From positions 51,548,531 through 51,612,530 of the forward strand of contig CM042084.1 in the NCBI GenBank assembly GCA_023512835.1: DNA of 64,000 nucleotides. Direction: 5' to 3'. Shown in pieces: positions 9,573 through 20,370 of this stretch. The notes below the pieces were generated by a model, which did no database searches, was not told the origin of the DNA, and worked only from the letters and a program-made list of their open reading frames with translations. The position numbers and the translations under genes were made by a program. The DNA is from Taxillus chinensis. Taxonomy: Eukaryota > Streptophyta > Magnoliopsida > Santalales > Loranthaceae. The number at the start of each line of letters is the position of its first letter. Position 1 is the stretch's first letter.

Positions 9573-10573
9573 CTTCCCATTTCAAAATCCTTTACCCCCA
9601 GCTGAGTCAAAACCTCATGTTTTGGTCCTTCACAGGAATGGCCAAATCTTGCCCTCGTTATGGGCATATGGCAATCAAGTTTGAGTACGACCCGACAAAC
9701 GAATTTCGTGGCCCGAGAGCGGACTTGGTGAAAACCTGAAAGGGCACCAAGGGTAAAACACAAAGCTCAATCAAAAACAAAAGAAAGGCGGACTTGGTCA
9801 AAACCCGAAAGGGCACCAAGGGTAAAATACAAAGCCGACAAAAAGTACAGCGACATCAGGATCCCCGATCTTCTAAGAGAACCAAGGTGGAGTACAACTC
9901 TTGAACTCCCCAAACAGACAGTCGCGGGAATATCGTCACACTACTTCAAACCAGGGACTGGGCTGTGAACCAAAGGACTGGTCAAATCTTAGGCATACTC
10001 TGATCAACTTTGCAAGACATGTCTTTTGAAGCTATTGTCCTTGTTCTACAAAAGGAGTTTAGTTTAACTTGGCATGATGGTAAACACCTTGTGCCATATG
10101 TAATGATGTACTTGTAAGTGCAAAATGTCTTGTCAAATAAATATGGTTTTGGCTTTTTTTAAATCATTTTAAAATCGAGCATTTCCCCGTTTGAGTTTCT
10201 TAAACCTTGCTTGTCCGTGAGGTTTGCATAAGGCAACAACAAAGCTCGAGACCTTTGCCTAAGGGAAACTATGACTCGAGCTACTTAACAGTTTGCTCGC
10301 CAGTTGGAGAAGAGAACACCAAGTCATTTGGCAGCGTACTTTTCCGAAGAAACGACAACAAAATCTCCTTAGATTATCTATGCCCCGCATTTTGCGTACC
10401 TCTTGCACATTTTCAAAGTTTTAGGCCTCCCTCGCACCACATGCATCAATTACATTTCATGCATCATTCCTACATATGGCATGTTTGCTCCCGTCCAACT
10501 GCAAGATTGTTGTCGCGGCATGGCATCCCCAGGCTCCCAATGGATAAGCCATAGTAAAGAAAGTTTCACATCT
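9573..10573 (+). other. Tat-1 3' untranslated region
   Basis: Non-coding sequence lies between integrase and the minisatellite. It contains two copies of a 69-bp unit beginning GCGGACTTGGT (9719 and 9788, with GAAAGGGCACCAAGGGTAAAA inside). The rest is AT-rich, with no recognisable gene or RNA. Confidence 0.6.
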
Positions 10574-11066
10574 AAAGCCATGATCACCCGCATGCCGATT
10601 ATCAAAGCCATGCTCACCCGCATGCCAAACAATCAAAGCCATGCTCACCCGCATGCCAAACCATCAAAGCCATGCTCACCCGCATGCCAAACAATCAAAG
10701 CCATGCTCACCCGCATGCCAAACCATCCAAGCCATGCTCACCTGCATGCAAAACAACCAAAGCCATGCTCACCCGCATGCCAAACAATCAAAGCCATGCT
10801 CACCCGCATGCCAAACATTCAAAGCCATGCTCACCCGCATGCCAAACAACCAAAGCCATGCTCGCCCGCTTGCCAAACAACCAAAGCCATGCTCACCCGC
10901 ATGCCAAACCACCAAAGCCATGCTCACCCGCATTCCAAACAACCAAAGCCATGCTCACCCGCATGCCAAACCACCAAAGCCATGCTCACCCGCATGCCAA
11001 ATATCCAAAGCCGTGCTCACCCGCATGCCAAATATACAAAGCCGTGCTCACCCGCATGCCAAACCA
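10574..11066 (+). repeat. 31-bp minisatellite, about 16 copies
   Basis: The unit AAAGCCATGCTCACCCGCAT plus about 11 bp (GCCAAACAATC and variants) repeats head to tail. Units differ by a few substitutions, and the last two carry GTG in place of ATG. Because 31 is not a multiple of three and no unit frame contains a stop, all three forward frames stay open and spell the same 31-residue peptide in different phases. Such arrays are common in Tat 3' regions, so I do not call a protein. Confidence 0.95.
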
Positions 11067-11164
11067 CACCAAAACCGCAAAATATCAATCCCTGAGAGGA
11101 GAATCAATTGGTCATAATGGGTACTGTCTTATCTTTGCACATCATTCATACACAAACAACGCGC

Positions 11165-11177
11165 AAAGAGGGGCACC
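11165..11177 (+). other. Tat-1 polypurine tract
   Basis: AAAGAGGGGCACC lies directly before the LTR start TGTTGGACCCC at 11178. This is the expected place for plus-strand priming. A homologous arrangement precedes the Tat-3 LTR at 37267-37280 (minus strand). Confidence 0.75.
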
Positions 11178-11542
11178 TGTTGGACCCCATTTTGACCGGG
11201 CCAGATCACAGCCGAGAAATCCAAAAATGAAAGTCATTTCTAAGGGATCTCAAAATGTCTCAAGGTCAACACCAAAGGGTAGAGGATGAAATTTGGAAAC
11301 GAACGCACTTGACCGTGCCCAAAACCGACTTGAAACGAAGAAGTTATGACGAAAATAGTTTTGGGCATGAAAGGTCAAACTAGCGGAAAGATGGTCAATG
11401 CCCACGGTCAAACCGACCGAAAATGTGATTGCGAAAATCCCTAGAAACAGGTTCAGGCGAATTTAAGGCCACCGACTCGAAGACTCTTAATCAGAGACTC
11501 ATAGCCAGACCTGCACTTGCAGCACTTACATTCGAAGCCCCG
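11178..11542 (+). mobile_element. Tat-1 3' LTR, first part
   Basis: It starts TGTTGGACCCCATTTTGACC. It matches the start of the Tat-2 LTR closely (the stretch with GATGAAATTTGGAAAC and AAGAAGTTATG). It is interrupted at 11543 and resumes at 27984. Confidence 0.75.
11538..11542. repeat. Target-site duplication CCCGC, left copy
   Basis: CCCGC at 11538-11542 is repeated at 27979-27983. The enclosed unit begins TGTCATC and ends CCAACA, the reverse complement of a TG...CA LTR. Confidence 0.65.
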
Positions 11543-11939
11543 CTGTCATCACTGGATTTCGTCCGGGCCCGTTTGGGGTGGGCACAAACTAAACCAATGG
11601 TGAGAAGTTTTAGAGTCGCCACCAACTGTTTTTGGGGTACAGTTGGATACCCTCTACTTTGAGTAGTTTAAAGTGTGTGGTCTGCGTCATTAGAGAAGGG
11701 TTCGGGAGTTGGTTACGTGTAGGGAAGGATTAGCACCCCTACAGTGCCCTTTCGGTATCTAATTTAGGAGGAGGAGGTTTTTATTTTACTTGTACTGCCA
11801 TGACTGGGTTAAATTTCCTAAAAGGTCTATGATTTTTATTTAGCTAAGTTATTTATTAAAGCTATAGTGAAAATGAATTTTACCCTAAATTTCTAAAGGG
11901 AATCCTAAAAGTTTTGGGTTTTTGTTTGAAGTGGAGAAT

Positions 11940-12320
11940 GAGATCCTATGGGTTGGTTTTGGCTTTTTTTTTTTGGAAATTTAAGTCCTAAAAAATGGTT
12001 TTTATTTCCCCTTTTTTTGGTTTTTTGGGTTAGAAAACATACATTTTTTGTTTTTTTGTTTTATTTTTTGTTGTTTTTTTTTTGTTTTTTTTTTGTTCTT
12101 TTTTTTGGTTTTAGAAATTGAAATACTAATTTTGGCTTTTTTTGGCTTTAAAACATGAAAACGTTTTTTTTATTTGTTTTTGTTTTGTTTTTTTTAAGGA
12201 GACATTTTGAACACATTTTGAAAACTTCTTACAGAAAAAACATGTTATAGAAGATGTTTTGGAAAAACATTTTGTGGAATTCATTTTGTTATTTTTTTGT
12301 GTGTTTTTTTAAAGCTTTGA
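11940..12320. repeat. T-rich low-complexity stretch in solo LTR
   Basis: Long poly-T runs alternate with GTTTT/GGTTTT words. A similar but shorter T-rich stretch lies at the same place in the Tat-3 LTR (about 34970-35225). No gene. Confidence 0.8.
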
Positions 12321-13639
12321 ACCTAAATCTACACGTTTCAACAATTGAAAATACATAGGAACACATATATCAAAGTAGATGTGGAGTGTGTGAGTGTGAC
12401 ATCCACAAAAGAAAAGTAAAAGTACTCTTTTTTTTTTCATCTTCTCCCTTTTGATGCGTCTCTTTTGCTTCTCTTTTTTACTATGCTTTACATATTTACA
12501 ACGTACAACATAGAAAGAAATACAGGAAAATACAGTGAAAGAGGCTGAAAAATAATTACATCAAATATAGATAAGCGAAAAACGAAAACTAGAATAATGC
12601 TAAAAAACAATTACATCAAATATAAATACAAATAAGCTAAAAAATAAATAAATAAATGAACATAGAAACAAATGCAAAGTGAACTGACTTTGGCTTTGGA
12701 TTGGGAATCTGGTAGTGATATCGTTAGCAGGAGGATGAATCTCCAAAGGCTGACTGATTAGACTTGGGCCGAAGGTTGAACGCCGCTGGATGGAGCTGCA
12801 AAATCTGTGTCTCTTTTTGTTTTTTTTCTTTGGATTTGATTTTCTGATTTTGGTATTGTTGCTGAAAAGAAAAGAAAACAGAACTGGGGGATTGACAATG
12901 GTGTTGCAGAATTTCTGGGTTTGAAATGGGGGTGAGTGTATGTACGAATGCTGGCAAAGTGAAGAGAGAAGTGAGGAGAAAAGGAAAGAAAAAGAATTCG
13001 GATGGTATGTTTTTTTTTTTGGAGGTAGGAGTTGGGCGAATTTGAGATGGAATGGCAGCAAATCTGGGTGTTCTTCTTTCTTTCTTTTTTTCTCTCTTTC
13101 CTGCGGAACGTCCTCTCTTTCTAGGCGTGATCTTTGTTTTTTTTCTTTTTGGGGCTGCACTCTTCTTTTTTCTCTCTGCCGAACCTCTTCCTTTTCTATC
13201 TCTCTTTCTCTGTTTTTCTTTCTTTTCTCTCTCCGTTTGCGCTGGGATGAGGCTAGGGCTAAATGGCAGCAGGTTTTTTTTCAACGATGATGGTCTCTCT
13301 CTCTCTTTTTTTTTTTCACGAACAGGGCTCTTTTTACGCAGGGGCGGACGACTGCATCCTAAAGGGCTGCAGAAAACTTTTGCCTGGGCTCATTAATTGC
13401 TGCAATAAATGTTTTATCGGGTGCATTATTATTTGCAGATCAGTGCTTGGTCGGGCGGACAGCTTATGCGGAAAAAGGGGAGCTCGTGATTGCCTTTTGA
13501 ATTTGTATTTTAGCAGCGCATGTGACTGACAGGTTGTTGAGAAATGATTCCTTGTTAGATGGCCAGTGCAGAAGACGGGTCTCGTGAAGCCAGCGAGAAA
13601 AAGAAAGAAAAGGAAAAGAAATAGCGCGCGGAGCCAGCG

Positions 13640-14215
13640 AGAAACGCCAACCAGTGAAGGTCAAAGGGGTCAGAGGGTCGAAGTGTCAGCAGGTCAGAGT
13701 GTCGGCAGGGTCGAAGCTTTGGTGGGGCGAAAGTCAACGGTCAACGGGTCGAAGTGTCGGCAGGTCGAAAGTCAACGGTCAACAGGGCAAAGTGTCGAAG
13801 GTCGGAGGTTGACAGGCTTCGAGGGTCCGTGGGTCGCAGGTCAAGGTTCGAAGGTTCGCAGATCAGGGTCGAAGGGTCGAAGGTCGGAGTGTCGGTAGCG
13901 GGGCTTCGAGGGTCAAGGGTCGAAGGTCGGAGGTTCGCAGGTTAAGGCGTCGCAAGTCCTGGCATCGTAAGTCTTGGCGTCGTAAGTCTCGAGGCGTCGC
14001 TTCTTCACAGGGTTCGAAAGTCTGAAGGGGCGAGTCGTAGGTTGGAGTGTCAGCAGCGGGGCTTCGAGGCTTCGACTCTTCGAGGCTTCAAGGCTTCGAG
14101 GCTTTGAGCCTTCGAGGCTTCGAGGCTTCGGGGCTTCGAGGCTCCGAAGGTCAATGTGTCAAGGTGGCGAGTCGAAGGTCGGAGTGTCGGCAGGTCAACG
14201 GTCAACCTCAAAGTT
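13640..14215. repeat. Degenerate GTCGAAGGTCGGAG / CGAGGCTTCGAGG tandem array
   Basis: From about 13650 to 14040 the words GGTCGAAGGTCGGAGTGTCG and GTCAACGGTCAAC recur. From 14055 to 14145 the 9-10 bp unit GAGGCTTCGAG recurs. It sits in the U3 part of the solo Tat LTR, the same position as the arrays in the Tat-1, Tat-2 and Tat-3 LTRs. Confidence 0.85.
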
Positions 14216-14517
14216 TTTTTTTTTGAACTTTTAATTACCTTTTTACCCTTACCCACATTGCAAAAATGGATGACCTTTTAGGGATTGTTTGGGAAGACCC
14301 GTATTCGCCCACATAGACATTTTGGAGAGTTTTGCATGATCACTTTTGCAGCTAGTTTGACTAGGGGCATTGACCGTCTTTTGGCAAGTTTGACTTTTTC
14401 GAACGAAAGTTGTTTTGGCCATAACTTCTTCATTTTAAGTCCGATTTGAGCTCGGTCAAGTGCGTTGGTCTCCAATTTTCATCCTCCATCACCTGGTGTT
14501 GGTCTTGGGGTGCTTCA

Positions 14518-14522
14518 AAGAC
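14518..14522. repeat. Target-site duplication AAGAC, left copy
   Basis: AAGAC precedes TGACAGAC at 14523 and recurs at 27784-27788 after the terminal GTTATCA. Confidence 0.9.
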
Positions 14523-16029
14523 TGACAGACAAAATTTTTAGCCTCTCTAAAAGAGCTAGCTAATGTCGTTAAATCTCTCTTCAAAATAATAAATTCCCTA
14601 AGTTTGCACTAAAAGAATAAGCGGCAAAGAAAGGGGTCGAACCCACAGGGATTAACCTAGTTCTCTAGTTCTCAAATCAAATCACCCAATTACTCTTGTT
14701 CTATAAAATGTCTTGGCAAAAAGTTTTCTTTTTTAAACTAAAGATCTAATTTTTATTTGGTTTTCGAATAAACAAAGAAAGTAAACTGATTTTAGGATTA
14801 AGTTTCAAGGATTAAAAGCATCTAGGATCACAATTTCACCTCCCTATGTTATCTCTACTGGTTCATGATATTAGGGTTGTCTGATTGAAAACATGCTAAA
14901 CATAAGCCAAGGACAACAAATGGTCATTGAGGTCCTTTTAAGAGTTGTATGCCAGAATGGTCATCAAAACACACAAACATGCAAAGCCAATAAATCATAC
15001 TTGCAAAAGGATAATGATCACACCAATTACAAATAAGTTATGAATCTCAATCCGCCCCGGACTAGGGCTAAGAATACCAAGGTGTACATCCAAAGATAGA
15101 ACTTAAGAACAGATTCATAAAACATGCAAAACTTCAATCATCCAAACCCAATATTCATAAACACAAGAAAGCAACAAGGGGGCTACATTGTTCCCCTAGA
15201 TTAAAAGACTACTCACGCATGATTACAAGCAAACACAAAGCAGAAAGCTCAACATCTTCTTCTTGATCACGCGCACAAAGAAAGCTTCAAATCCAGGCTC
15301 CAAAATCCGCGACGGCCAGGCGGCGGCTGCTCTCCTAGGTCAAGGAGCACCTCCAAGTCGTGGAGCCTCTCTCTCTCTCTAAACGTGTAGGGGGTTAGGC
15401 CTTGCTAGCAAGGGGCGTGGAGCTCTTATTTATAGAGTTTGGATGGGCCTTGAGGTGTGTAACCTAGCCCACTTATCAAAACGGCGTAGTTTTGATAAGT
15501 AACACTCGAAACATTAAAAACTCTATCTTCCATCCACAATTTGGACTTGGGCCTTCAGGAACAAATGATCGGCATGGAAAAACGATTGGATCGGTCCAAA
15601 AATATCTCTGCACGCCAATTTGCACGTGATATGGTGAATTCACGTGCACCTCCAAATCAGCTCAAACTTCTCCCCAAGCTTCCTTGCATCATGTAGAGGC
15701 CTGAGAGGCAAAAATAAGCTTGCACGTGAATTGGGTGAATTCACGTGCAGATCAAAATCAGCTCCAAATGCTCTGAAATTTCTGTGGCGGGTAGAGGACA
15801 TCATTCCAAGCAACTTTTCTTCTTGCACGCCAATTGTTTGAGGCCATCTATTATGTCAAAAGTGAGGTCCAAAACCTGCCAAAACAACTTAAAAGCACAT
15901 GTATTTGCAACTAGCATCTTCCTAGGGGTTAGAGCAAATATATATGATATATGAGGCAATAAGGCTCTAATCATGCTCTTAAACATCCTAAATAAACACT
16001 AGAATAACGGCATAAAATGCACGTTATCA
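14523..16029 (-). mobile_element. Athila 3' LTR
   Basis: It runs from TGACAGACAAAATTTT to ACGTTATCA on plus. It pairs with 26271-27783 with scattered point changes and small indels. It contains the promoter module (15427-15760). Confidence 0.95.
15427..15830 (-). promoter_or_regulatory. Athila LTR promoter module (3' LTR copy)
   Basis: Read on minus: a core with GAATGATGTCCTCTACC and CCACAGAAATTTC, then a CACGTG inverted repeat (15742-15747, 15723-15728). Next come CTCTACATGATGCAAGGAAG and AAGTTTGAGCTGATTTGGAG, a second CACGTG pair (15641-15646, 15623-15628), ATCAAAAC-N6-GTTTTGAT (15475-15496) and TATAAATA (15427-15434). The 5' LTR copy has the same layout (TATA at 27181-27188). The order and wording match the Tekay-like LTRs at 5916 and 58852. 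The promoter role is inferred. Confidence 0.65.
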
Positions 16030-16044
16030 AATACACCACACTTG
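16030..16044 (-). other. Athila polypurine tract
   Basis: On minus, CAAGTGTGGTGTATT lies directly before the 3' LTR start TGATAACG. The phrase TTGCTTGAGGACAAGC just upstream is the usual neighbour of an Athila PPT. Confidence 0.7.
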
Positions 16045-17400
16045 AACCATTGCTTGTCCTCAAGCAAAAACATACAAGCATGCAAAAATAAAATGAACAC
16101 GCAACAAACGGAAGAAAAATAAAATAACAATCAAGGAGAATCATGGTTTCCTAAGCATGCAACTCTATCATGATGAAATGGGAATTTAAGCATCAAAATG
16201 AGTCATAACTTAGTTCATTCATGTCCATATCCCTAGTCCAACAACCATGCAATATCTCCACTTAAATTTTAGATATGAGCAAGCAATCCATGATAAAATA
16301 GCATCTAGTTTCCCTTTAAGTTCTTACCAAGGATAAGCAGGCTCACTCAAATATAATAATTCTCAAGCCCCAGGTACTATCAATGAACAATGGATAGAAA
16401 ACTCTATCTCTACACTCGCCATCAGTTATTGATTAAGTACTTGCCAAGCAATCATGAGACTTCCCTATTGTGCTCATCAAAGAAAACACACTCTCTATTC
16501 TACTTTATTTGAAACTCACACGCTAGTCTAAACTCAATAAACTCACACTCTATTCTAATAACCGATAAAACAAAACCATGAGCTAAAGAATTGAGCTCAA
16601 CACTCTCAAAACAAAACACAACTCACCCAATGTGGCTTCACAAATAAATAATCACACATAAACATCAAGCCATTTTGGCTTTTATTCGAATCTTTCTTTT
16701 TTTTTCTCTTTTCTTTTTCTTTATTTATTTATATTTTTTAAGTAATAACCTTACAAGGTTGCATTTTATACTCTCCCTTGATGGATTATTCACTCTTTTT
16801 TTTTACTCACATAACACATAAATAAGACTGATTTTTCTAATGCATACCCCTTTTCAAAATGTGATGGGCTTTTTCCACAATGTGCATCACAGCCTTTCCA
16901 ATAATATCACACAATAAAGAAAAGAATGCAAAGACAGTCACAATGACCTAGAGGTCTTGCATCCTAACTAAACACCAAACACTGAGCACTAATAAGTAAT
17001 CACATGCTTACTTGACTCCTACCATTAAATAACCAATGTTGAATGCAAGAAGAGTAGCAAATCAAACTATTACCCATAAACCATAAATGTCACTCAAGGG
17101 CTAAAAAGACGCCGTTCTCATTTTTCATTTCTTTTTTCACTCAACTTTAAGGGTTACTTAGGTCTATCATAGCATTTCATGCTCGGCTAATATTCAAAAC
17201 TCAGCTCCAAAAACATGGTGATATCATTCAAAAGATAAAGACATGATTAAACCAATTCAGAGCACATTTTAACTACTTTAACACCCTTATCACAACATGA
17301 TGAGGGTAGTCGGTTTTTTTGTATAATAAATAAAACATGCAATCACAATATAAAAGACAAGCAAGTGGCTCAAGTCACTCCCCATACACCACACTTAAAA
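16045..17400 (-). other. Athila 3' untranslated region
   Basis: AT-rich and non-coding on both strands. A second PPT-like phrase (TTTAAGTGTGGTGTATGGGG on minus, 17380-17399) lies just downstream of the Ulp1-like coding remains. A T-rich run is at 16690-16740. I see no gene or structured RNA. Confidence 0.6.
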
Positions 17401-17452
17401 TATGCTATGTCCGCATGGCATAAAAGGAGTAGGAAAAACACTTACCCCTGGT

Positions 17453-18000
17453 TTGGCACACTCGTAATAGTAGATGACATTGGCCACCATTCGTCGCACC
17501 CGAGCCACAAAGTCTACCGACGTCTCGCCGCGCACTTCCCAAGTTTCCTTCCCTTGCAGAATAGCCATCATGTAGTAGCAAACAAAGATCCCACACTGAA
17601 TTGGTCAGCCGGGCCGAGGGATTTCCATTTCGTTGAGGTGAATAAGAGGGAGCTTATCCTGCAACAATCCTTCTTTGATCATCGCCACTTTCATTCTTTT
17701 GATGAACCCATGCACTAACTGTCTTTTCCGTCTAGCAAACCCTTCGCCTTGGCTTGGATCATATAGCACGGCATGTCCTACATCCGATTCAAACGGACAA
17801 GTACATAGTGGCGATCAATGTGCACCGGAATCAGCACCTCATGCATACCATGCCAAGGGCGGTGCCCTTCATTCTCACCATTGATGCGTTGGCGCCACAC
17901 CTCTTCGGACAAGGGTTGATTGAAAAGCTCACACAAGATGATGGAAGTGTATTGAGCTAAGGGGTAGTTATGAGGCTCGGCCTCCACTACATAGCGCATG
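17453..18000 (-). pseudogene. Ulp1/C48-like cysteine peptidase domain at end of Athila 3' ORF
   Basis: Translating minus from 17999 gives an open stretch ending VLIPVHIDRHYVLVRLNRM before a TAG. This resembles the strand carrying the catalytic His (17808-17810) of Ulp1/SENP peptidases. After stops, the same frame gives PIQCGIFVCYYMMAILQGKE, the QxxxCGxFvC segment with the catalytic Cys codon at 17594-17596. It then continues FVARVRRMVANVIYYYECAK. His-to-Cys spacing and order fit a C48 catalytic domain that has lost its middle (at least four stops, no clear catalytic Asp). Known C48 enzymes process SUMO-like proteins; no activity is possible here. The identification rests on motif recognition only. 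Confidence 0.65.
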
Positions 18001-19800
18001 GTCCTGAGAAGAGGTCTATCTCGTCGGCGTAGAGATATTCATTCTCGAGAGATCCTCTTTAAGCTAAAAGGGGTGAAGATATCATTATCCCGTATAAAGC
18101 GAGCCCTCTGAACCGTGGAATTGATGAACTCTTCAAATGCTGCTTGGCTCTCGTCAGATGATAAGGCTGGATTAATGATTAAATGGACAGGAGGGCCAAG
18201 TAGATCTTCAGGTTCAGCAGGCATGTATGCACCCCAAGAAACAGGAAGTATAGCAGGCACCAGAGCCTGAGAATATGCAGGATCAGTAAAAGGCTGGAAG
18301 GGTGAATACCCTTCTGCTGGCTTTGTCTCCTCTTGAGGCTGGAAGGGTGGATACCCTGTTGCTGGCGCTGCCTCCTCTGAGTGATAGTAAGATGGCTGAG
18401 CTGAAGGTTCTTGTTGAGGTGGATCTGTCTGGGCTGGATAAGCATCTTCAGGGGATGGAGAGGGTTCTTCATCAGATATCTCCACTATAGGAGAACGTTT
18501 TGATGCTTTCCTCTTGCTCAAAGCCTTTCGCATTTTGCCTAGGAGGCCTTTGACTTCTTTGTTGTCCTTCCTCAGGGCTTCCACCTCGCGCTGGGTTCTG
18601 GCATTTGCCTCCCCGAGCTACTGTGTTTCTTGCCTCCAAGCTTCGGTAGATGCGGCGGGATGAGCTTCGGGGCCTCCCATGCTCTAGGTGATGCATGAGC
18701 GGCTACATCCTGGGGCCTCCCACGCTCCGGTTCTAGGCCGTGAAGTAGCTTGTTGGTCTCCAGAGATGAGGGCCATTAATTCTTCAAATTGGGCATTAGT
18801 GATGTGCCCATTAGTGACCGCCCAATTGATGACCTCCACTTCGCTTACCACCCGCCCACTAATGCCTTGAAAGAAATTGAAAATGTCTTCTTTGTGTACA
18901 TTGAACCGCATGTACATGGCGGTGAGTCCGTATAGAGTCTGCTTCCTTTGATCCAAATGAGGAGAGGTCTCCCTTGCAAAGTCCGTGGATCGCTCCACAT
19001 GAACACTGTGCCTAGCGGGTCGTGATGGAGGAGGAACATTGGTTGCCCAATGACCTCCTGGTACCTGACCCCCAAACCTCCTTCACTTGCAATACTCTTA
19101 ACACCCATTGAGAAGGAAAAGTAATGCTCTCCATGGAGGAAAAATGCAAAGCGAGGCATGCTTTGAAATATCACACACAAAATTTTGCCATTTATCTCGC
19201 TTGGATGAGTTTTTCTCCCACCATTTAAAAATGGTAGTGGCCCAATCCACATTTAGCATATGATCAATGCTATACATGAACTCCAGGTGTGGCTTAGGCA
19301 CACTATCTAGCCCAGTTGTCAAATCAATAAGCATTTCCCTACCAGGTAAGCTAGGCATCTAAATTTTCCAACAAAACCATTCTTGGTATACTGCCTTCGA
19401 CTTTGAAATTTTCTAGCATAGTTACATGCAGTACCAAATTCTCCTAGGCTTAGCTGAGGGAAGCTATTACTGGGTTCAGGGAGGTTAAAGCAATGTCTAA
19501 TAATTTCAGGGGTAATCCTGACATAAACCCCTTGCACAACCCCTATCAGTTCATCCTCACTCCCAGAGACAGATGCATAGAAGTCTTGTAAGGCAGAATA
19601 GGAAATAGCCCGGGTCAGCGATACTAACCTTTGTAATCCCGAGTTTGAATTTTAACAGCCCACCTCTCTAGCCCAGCCTGACTCGAAGCCTCCAAAGCCT
19701 GCATATCAAGAGCATACCCCAAGAGTATCTCCTCCTCAGTTTGGCTATCAGCACTAGGTGAGTGCACCTCCTCTTGGCCAGTCCTCCTTGTGCGCACCAT
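18001..19800 (-). pseudogene. Athila 3' ORF (post-integrase, env-position), N-terminal part
   Basis: The ATG at 19798-19800 (MVRTRRTGQEE) is about 120 bp downstream of a TATA box. Coding continues in pieces: YVRITPEIIRHCFNLPEPSN (about 19480-19530), HMLNVDWATTIFKWWEKNS (about 19205-19265), a segment ending MALISGDQQATS (about 18725), and a last piece 18584-18039. That last piece is a Lys-rich possible coiled coil, a Pro/Glu/Ser-rich linker with repeats of GYPPFQP/GYSPFQP, and a folded-looking tail. It occupies the place of the so-called envelope-like gene of Athila. I see no signal peptide or transmembrane segment. It resembles plant transposon proteins with a mobile-domain-like N-terminus, here followed by a Ulp1 domain. 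At least four frameshifts. Confidence 0.6.
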
Positions 19801-19924
19801 CTTTGGAATGAGAAAATAAGAACAAGAGCAGAAAACTGAAGAGCAAGAGAGCAAAAGGGCAGAGTTTCTCTAATACTCAGATCTAGAGTGATTTTGGTGT
19901 GGAAGCCTTTAAAGATGGCCTCCC

Positions 19925-20370
19925 TTTATATAGCGTGCAGAAGGGAAGATGCTCCAATTGGCGTGATACACGTGCCCCTAACTTTTCAGAGTGTTCTGAC
20001 CAAAATAGCCTCTGCACGTGAATTGGATGAATTGGCGTGCAGGTCAGAATCATCCCAAACTTTGGTGGTGGGTCCCCACTGAGCTGGCAAGCAATAGTCC
20101 CTTCTGCACGTGAGTTGTGGGAAGCTTCTAGGAGGGCTAAAATCGGTATTTTGTATTTTTGGGCCTCCATATGACAGCTAGCAATTCGCGTGCAAGAGTA
20201 AACATGATTCACATGGTCTTCATCTACCATTCCAGGAAGTTGCAGCTCAAAAGGAGGTGCACGTGAATTGGGCAATTCACGTGCAAATTCACGTTCAGGC
20301 CCAAACTGGCCCAAATTTCTCCACTGAGTTTCTTATGCATTATGGACCATCTTTAAGTCTTGCACGTGAA
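19925..20370 (-). promoter_or_regulatory. Putative internal promoter for the Athila 3' ORF
   Basis: On minus, six CACGTG cores (20363-20368, 20278-20283, 20260-20265, 20107-20112, 20015-20020, 19969-19974) and several GGCGTGCA-type half sites lead to TATATAAA (19925-19932). A short T/C-rich leader follows, and then the ATG at 19800. The pair at 20260-20283 forms an inverted repeat GCACGTGAATTG / CAATTCACGTGC like those in the LTR promoter. The LTR ATCAAAAC palindrome is absent. That this drives a separate 3' transcript is inference. Confidence 0.55.

Noticed and set aside
10574..11066. CRISPR-like array
   Set aside because: The units are contiguous, degenerate and lack unique spacers of constant length. 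The context is a plant retrotransposon.
10403..11289. Three overlapping 158-230 codon frames with His/Pro/Cys-rich repeats as a repeat protein gene
   Set aside because: They are the three phases of one 31-bp minisatellite without stops, with no conserved start, and they lie in a Tat 3' untranslated region.
12600..13290. Lys/Ser/Phe-rich frames of 114-186 codons on both strands
   Set aside because: Low-complexity T/C- and GA-rich LTR sequence gives open frames on both strands. No domain is seen and there is no counterpart in the related Tat-3 LTR.
15640..15986. Small frames on both strands repeated at 27394-27740
   Set aside because: Antisense and sense readings of the Athila LTR promoter region. 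They recur because there are two LTR copies.
18039..18584. Envelope glycoprotein
   Set aside because: No signal peptide, transmembrane segment or Cys pattern. The sequence is Pro/Glu/Ser-rich linker followed by a peptidase-like domain.
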